A stretch of DNA of 64,000 nt, from the NCBI GenBank assembly GCA_022562895.1, contig JADFOK010000004.1:40112-104111 (forward strand), read 5' to 3'. The notes beneath the pieces are model-generated. The model did no database searches, was not told the origin of the DNA, and saw only the letters and a program-made list of their open reading frames with translations. The position numbers and the translations under genes were made by a program. The stretch is from Bacteroidota bacterium (GTDB taxonomy: Bacteria; Bacteroidota; Bacteroidia; Flavobacteriales; Flavobacteriaceae). Of the stretch, positions 58,870 to 64,000 are shown piece after piece (the stretch's first letter is position 1; each line of letters begins with the position of its first letter).

Positions 58870-59068
58870 CGGAATAAACTAATTCTAAAACCATTTTTTG
58901 TAGCTAATAATACTTTCACTTTGTTTTAGGTGATTCTTCATTAATCTGGGTGAAAGTTCTCGTTTAGGGCGTTTTTATTGTCAATTGTTAAAAAAAGGTA
59001 TCTTGCACATTGATTTTTATCTTAATACATCCTTGTTAGTTTGACCCATCAATAAAAAGGACAAAAAT

Positions 59069-59899
59069 ATGAAAACCAAAAATTCAATCAATCACATTGT
59101 AATAATTATTGTATCAGTTGTATTTTCATTCAATACTTGCTTTGCTCAGGAATCTTCAAAAGTAAGTCAGGATTCTTCCAAAGTAAGTTTAGATTTTGGC
59201 CTTGATATGGTGAGCAGGTATATTTGGCGGGGGACACAGCTTGGAGGATCATCAGCTAATATTCAGCCATTTGTGGAAATGGGAATTGGAAATTTTGTTC
59301 TAGGAGCTTGGGGGTCCTACTCACTGGGAGGTGTAAATCCATTTCAGGAGTTTGATTTTTATGCTGCATATAGCTTATTAGATGATAAGGTATCCATTAC
59401 TGTAACCGATTATTTTTTTCCGGATGAATCATCGGATTATAATTATTTTGATTTTGATGAAAAAACAACGGGTCATGTGATCGAAGCGTCGGCCAGTTTT
59501 AATGGTACCGAAAAAATACCGTTTTCAGTTATGATTGCTGTTAACTTATTCGGAGCTGATGCAAAAAGAATTTCTGATGACCCTGCCACTTTAAACAGTG
59601 AGGATGGTATACAATATTCAACCTACTTAGAGCTGGGCTATATTACCACTCTTAAAAGTGTTGATTTAGAAACCTTTCTCGGCTTCAATCTAACCGATCC
59701 TCGAGCAGCAGATCTTTCAGGTACTGGCTATGAGGGTGAAACCGGTTATTATGGTGACTATGTAGGAATTGTGAATTTAGGGATTACTGTATCAAAAGAT
59801 ATTAAGATAACAGAAAATTTCAGTTTGCCAGTAATGGCTTCATTGATTACCAATCCAGTAGCGGAAAAAATATATATGGTCTTTGGATTTTCATTGTAG
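59069..59899 (+). CDS. TorF-family-like putative porin
   Basis: Signal peptide; 'LDFGLDMVSRYIWRGTQLGGSSANIQPFVEMGIGNFVLGAWGSYSL'. Confidence 0.8.
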   Translation: MKTKNSINHIVIIIVSVVFSFNTCFAQESSKVSQDSSKVSLDFGLDMVSRYIWRGTQLGGSSANIQPFVEMGIGNFVLGAWGSYSLGGVNPFQEFDFYAAYSLLDDKVSITVTDYFFPDESSDYNYFDFDEKTTGHVIEASASFNGTEKIPFSVMIAVNLFGADAKRISDDPATLNSEDGIQYSTYLELGYITTLKSVDLETFLGFNLTDPRAADLSGTGYEGETGYYGDYVGIVNLGITVSKDIKITENFSLPVMASLITNPVAEKIYMVFGFSL

Positions 59900-59944
59900 A
59901 AAACACAGACTTTCATACTATCATTATTAACTAAAATATATACT

Positions 59945-61155
59945 ATGGACTCAGGAAATATTGTCTTCATGATCTTATGTACAAGTTTGGTGATGTTAAT
60001 GACACCAGGACTTGCTTTCTTTTACGGTGGTTTAGCTGGCAAGAGAAACATTTTAGGCATAATGATGCAAACTTTTGTGTCATTAGGAATCACTACAATA
60101 TTATGGGTTGTAGTAGGTTATTCACTATGTTTCAGTGGTGACATTGGAGGTGTTATAGGCAATCTTGATCTGGTTTTTTGAAAGGAATAGCCTTTGATGA
60201 GGCATGGGGAGATGATGGTTCATTCCCTACCTATATATTTATAGCCTATCAGATGATGTTTGCCGTTATTACACCAGTACTGATAACCGGTGCATTCATC
60301 AATCGAATTACTTTTAAGGCATTTCTGATTTTCTTAGTGTTCTGGCAATTACTGGTTTATTATCCATTTGTTCACATGATTTGGGGCGGTGGTATTATGG
60401 CCCAATGGGGCGTTCTTGATTTTGCCGGGGGTATTGTAGTACATGCAACGGCAGGATTTGCTGCTCTTGCCTCTGTCATTTATGTGGGTAAAAGAAGAGA
60501 TCAAAAATCGCCACCCAATAGTATTCCTTTAATTGCTATTGGTACAGCATTGCTATGGTTTGGATGGTATGGATTTAATGCTGGAAGTCAATTGTCTGCT
60601 GATAGTGTTTCTACGCTGGCATTCTTGAATACTGATATTGCAGCTTCTTTTGCAGCGGTCACCTGGATGATTATCGAATGGATCAGAGAAGGAAAACCAA
60701 AGTTTGTAGGTTTCCTGACAGGTGCAATTGCCGGTCTTGCAACCATTACCCCTGCAGCAGGTTTTGTACCTCTTTGGGCGGCAATGATCATCGGTATATT
60801 AGCAGGACTTGGATGTTATATGGCGGTTCGACTCAAGAATAGACTTGGTTGGGATGATGCCCTGGATGTGTGGGGTGTTCATGGAGTTGGCGGTTTTATA
60901 GGCATTATTTCTTTAGGCATATTCGCTTCGACTACAGTAAATTTTCAAAGTGGATTACTTGAGGGAAACTCTGGATTTTTCATGATACAAGTTGGAGCTG
61001 TTGCTATTGCATCGGTTTATGCTTTTATATTCACTTACGGTATGTTAGCACTGATAAATTATATCACTCCTGTGAGGGTTTCCGAAGAGCAGGAAACAAG
61101 TGGAATCGATTACTCTGTTCACGGTGAGAAAGCATACGATGAAGGAGTTCTCTAG
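59945..61155 (+). pseudogene. amt: Ammonium transporter, frameshifted at a T6 run near 60174-60179
   Basis: Two ORFs (59945-60181, 60178-61155) together encode one Amt; the T6 run 'gatctggttttttgaaagga' separates them. Confidence 0.88.
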
Positions 61156-61667
61156 CTGTAAATTAATTTAAATACTAATAATCTTGTCCGATTCATTTAT
61201 CAGTTTATAAAGGTTGGCCATAGTAGACAAGGGGCATAGTTCTGTCCCGTCTGTGTGTCTGAGTTGCAAGTACCGCAAGCAAGAATTTGTCCTCCATTGT
61301 CAAGTGAAAGATTTCCAAGTCAGAACACATTCCAAACGGTCTCACTGTCGCTTGAGTAAATCACAATTCCAAGTATCATTATTATTCTGTTTTTTTAGTT
61401 GTTTGTTTAATATTGTATATGAAAAGTAGCGGTGTTAAAGCTACGTATTTTTCAGATTTATTGATTGTTTATTATGCTCTGGAATTATAAAATTAAGCTA
61501 ATTGTCCGCTATTATTTATATACGTCCTAAGTTTGATTTCTACTAAATTAACTGTTTAATAGAAAGAACAAAAGAGCAGAGTAAGGTTATAATATACGTA
61601 GAGTTTATATAAACTCGTCAACAATGAAAATTCCTTCGAATCAAGTATTTTATCGGATTTATCAGAG

Positions 61668-62699
61668 CTATTCAGGAATTTGCGGCATATTTCCTAACTG
61701 ACGAAGCATAGTAACGTGAGCCCGTATCGCTGTAAAAAAAGTTCGGTTGGAACGGTAAGGCATACCGTATTCTTTGGCTGTATCGATCACAATTTTGGAC
61801 AATTTCTTATAATGTACGTGACAAATTCCGGGTAATAAATGGTGCTCAATTTGATAATTCAACCCTCCTATGAGCCATGTAAAAAGTTTACTTCGTGGAG
61901 AATAATTAATTGTTGTAGCGAATTGATGCATATACCAGTCTCCTGCTATAAGTCCATTTTTATCAGTACGCGGGAACTCGGCGCCAGGTATTATATGCGA
62001 AACCTGAAATACAGTACTTATTAAAAGTCCTGTAACAAAATGCATACTTAAAAATGCCGATAAAATGAGCCACCAGGGTAAGTTTACCATAATTAATGGT
62101 AAAATTAACGCGTAAGAATAGTATAACAATTTCCATCCTATAATACCAATAATGGCATTTCTGAATTCATTTTTTTCATTTAAAAACCCCATTTTACGAT
62201 ATCGATTTATTCTAACAAAATCTTTTGTTGTGACCCACGATAAAGTGGCTAACCCATAAAAAAACCAGATATAGATATGCTGATATTGATGCGACCAGTA
62301 TTTTTTAGCATGCGGTGAAAATCGCAGGAAAAATGGTGCATTAATATCATCATCGGCATGTTCAATATTCGTAAAGGTATGATGAAGTACATTGTGTTGG
62401 ATTTTCCACACAGTCGCGTTTGCTCCAATGAGATTAATAGTGTATCCTATAAGTGTATTGATTTTTTGTTTATTGGAGTACGACCCATGAATCGCATCAT
62501 GCGAAACGCTCATTCCAATTCCAGCCATTCCAAGACCACTTGTAATATATAGTGAAAAAAGCAGCCACGGACTTGTGATGATTCCTAAATTTATAATAAT
62601 TAATGGAAGAAAAAATGTTACAAGCATTAAAATAGTCTTACCAATCATACTGTTATTAGCATGTCTGTTAAGTTCATTAGTTTTGAAATAGATTTTCAC
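61668..62699 (-). CDS. Fatty acid desaturase / acyl-CoA desaturase family
   Basis: His boxes 'HDAIHG', 'HNVLHH', 'HQIEHH'. Confidence 0.93.
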   Translation of the reverse strand: MKIYFKTNELNRHANNSMIGKTILMLVTFFLPLIIINLGIITSPWLLFSLYITSGLGMAGIGMSVSHDAIHGSYSNKQKINTLIGYTINLIGANATVWKIQHNVLHHTFTNIEHADDDINAPFFLRFSPHAKKYWSHQYQHIYIWFFYGLATLSWVTTKDFVRINRYRKMGFLNEKNEFRNAIIGIIGWKLLYYSYALILPLIMVNLPWWLILSAFLSMHFVTGLLISTVFQVSHIIPGAEFPRTDKNGLIAGDWYMHQFATTINYSPRSKLFTWLIGGLNYQIEHHLLPGICHVHYKKLSKIVIDTAKEYGMPYRSNRTFFTAIRAHVTMLRQLGNMPQIPE

Positions 62700-62935
62700 C
62701 TTTTTTCTTAAGGCTTTTGAAAATTCAACGCCTGTATCTTTTGAAAATTTTGGATGTTTGATATTGCCTATGTTTTAGTTTATAAAATTTTAATGCGCTA
62801 TTGCGGCTAACATATTTGGGTAAACAAAAAATCAATTAAACTTGAAAAGATTAATACAAAGAAAGGTACCCGTTAATTTAACGATAGAAAGATAAGCAAA
62901 ATTATACCGACTTAATTGAATGAAAGATTCAATTG

Positions 62936-63859
62936 TTAATTACAGGCTGTATTTGCTGTTTTTTCAAATACTAAACGGTAATGATCCATGACCTCTTTTT
63001 CAAAGCAGATCCTGTTGGGGCTTACTTTGAAAATAGCGACCAGATGCCTGAATTCCCTATCTATAAAATATCTTGGAATGAGTGATAGGTAGAGCCAATA
63101 TTTTTTAAGATGAAATTTTCTGAATTTCTTCCGCCATTGAGCAATGGTTTCAATATAATCTAGCCTTCCACTACTTTGGGAAATTAGTTTAAATCTGGGT
63201 TCCGCACATTTGATGACCATTTCGGGGCCATTTGGAAGCCAGGAACCGGGGAACTGTTTTATCATGAGTGCCATAATATAGGCCGTTGATCCTTTTTCGG
63301 CATTTACGTCCAATTCCTCAAATTCGATCATATTCTTACTGAAGGTCATTGTCTGCATATAAAACCGCCCACCAATGGGCAACAGATCATAAAGCGTTTT
63401 AAAAAAATCTCGATAAACTTGCTCCTGCTTGCCTGCCTGCCATTCTTCTACTGAGCAGAAATGCTCCAATCCTCCAATACAGGTGATGGCATCAAAAATA
63501 CCAAAGTCGTCGGGTTTTACATAGCGACAATCTTTCACCATCACCTTATAACCATTCTTTCGGCAGGCATCCGCCTGCCCTTGTGAGAGCGTCAAACCTA
63601 TACTTTCTGCATCTCTTTCATGCGTAATATATCGCGTGAAAGGCGCCCAACCACAGGCCATGTCAAGCACTTTGCTGCCTTTGACGATGTTGAGGCTGTC
63701 GGCTATGAATTTGTGTTTTTCTTTTTGGGCGTCTTCAAGGGTCATCGAAAAATCACCATCGTATTTCGCTCCGCTATAATCTCCTGTTTCCCCCATACTC
63801 AAACGGAATATCTCGTCGATAGTAGTATACGTAAAATCTAAATCTTTTTGTTCTGCCAT
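62936..63859 (-). CDS. Cyclopropane-fatty-acid synthase-like SAM-dependent methyltransferase
   Basis: 'KGSKVLDMACGWAPFTRYI', 'IGLTLSQGQADACRKNGY', 'DAITCIGGLEHF'. Confidence 0.85.
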   Translation of the reverse strand: MAEQKDLDFTYTTIDEIFRLSMGETGDYSGAKYDGDFSMTLEDAQKEKHKFIADSLNIVKGSKVLDMACGWAPFTRYITHERDAESIGLTLSQGQADACRKNGYKVMVKDCRYVKPDDFGIFDAITCIGGLEHFCSVEEWQAGKQEQVYRDFFKTLYDLLPIGGRFYMQTMTFSKNMIEFEELDVNAEKGSTAYIMALMIKQFPGSWLPNGPEMVIKCAEPRFKLISQSSGRLDYIETIAQWRKKFRKFHLKKYWLYLSLIPRYFIDREFRHLVAIFKVSPNRICFEKEVMDHYRLVFEKTANTACN

Positions 63860-63873
63860 TTTTTATTTTAAAA

Positions 63874-64000
63874 TGTCACGTCCTAAAATACGGCTACAGG
63901 TTAATACTTAAATTTATGCGGCATTTAGGTGCACGTAATTAGGTGTTTTATAGTCTAAAGATAAATGTAATCTTTTAGTGTTGTACAATTTAATTGCATT
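63874..64000 (-). mobile_element. IS3-family insertion sequence end, truncated by the window edge
   Basis: Minus-strand translation to stop at 63914: NAIKLYNTKRLHLSLDYKTPNYVHLNAA* (IS3 OrfB C-terminal type); probable IS end begins TGTCACGTCC at 63874. Confidence 0.8.

Noticed and set aside
60178-61155. Second amt ORF as an independent gene starting at TTG 60178
   Set aside because: It starts in the middle of the Amt fold right at the T6 run; best read as the 3' part of a frameshifted amt.
1-64000. CRISPR arrays, retrons, rRNA operons, prophage genes, toxin-antitoxin pairs
   Set aside because: No regularly spaced repeats, reverse transcriptase, rRNA sequence, phage structural genes or recognisable TA pairs were seen.

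Overview
The window is a low-GC Bacteroidota chromosome segment, most likely Flavobacteriaceae. Lineage markers are T9SS C-terminal sorting domain, TonB-dependent receptors with carboxypeptidase-like plug extensions, TAnnTTTG-like promoters, and Flavobacteria-type palindromic repeats. Most of it is ordinary core genome: VPS10/BNR protein, NtrY-like kinase, enoyl-CoA hydratase, rseP, ileS-dksA-lspA, uvrC, patatin/BamA-like protein, a tyrosine/tryptophan catabolic group (hmgA, hppD, TDO), TonB receptors, amt, and lipid-modifying enzymes. Three areas stand out. (1) At about 19.85-23.04 kb, one intact tRNA-Asn(GTT) is surrounded by tRNA fragments. There is a 5' half with an 18-bp perfect palindrome in its D-loop, a truncated GIY-YIG ORF, and three downstream 3'-tail copies. 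Each 3' tail has its own terminator hairpin, two carry repeat insertions at the T-loop, and small cargo genes lie between the copies. No integrase is visible. (2) At 7.77-14.54 kb, a compact 7-gene operon combines a DtxR-type regulator, di-heme c-type oxidoreductase, Rieske protein, outer-membrane porin, membrane-anchored DtxR-FeoA protein and a split, divergent FeoB. It converges on a second, canonical FeoAB locus with a FeoB-associated Cys-rich protein. (3) At 52.4-53.9 kb there is a compact PmeII-like restriction-modification pair. Other points are a frameshifted amt, an M23 peptidase with His-to-Cys in the HxH motif, and an IS3-type transposase tail at the right edge. All family calls come from motif recognition by eye; no database search was run.
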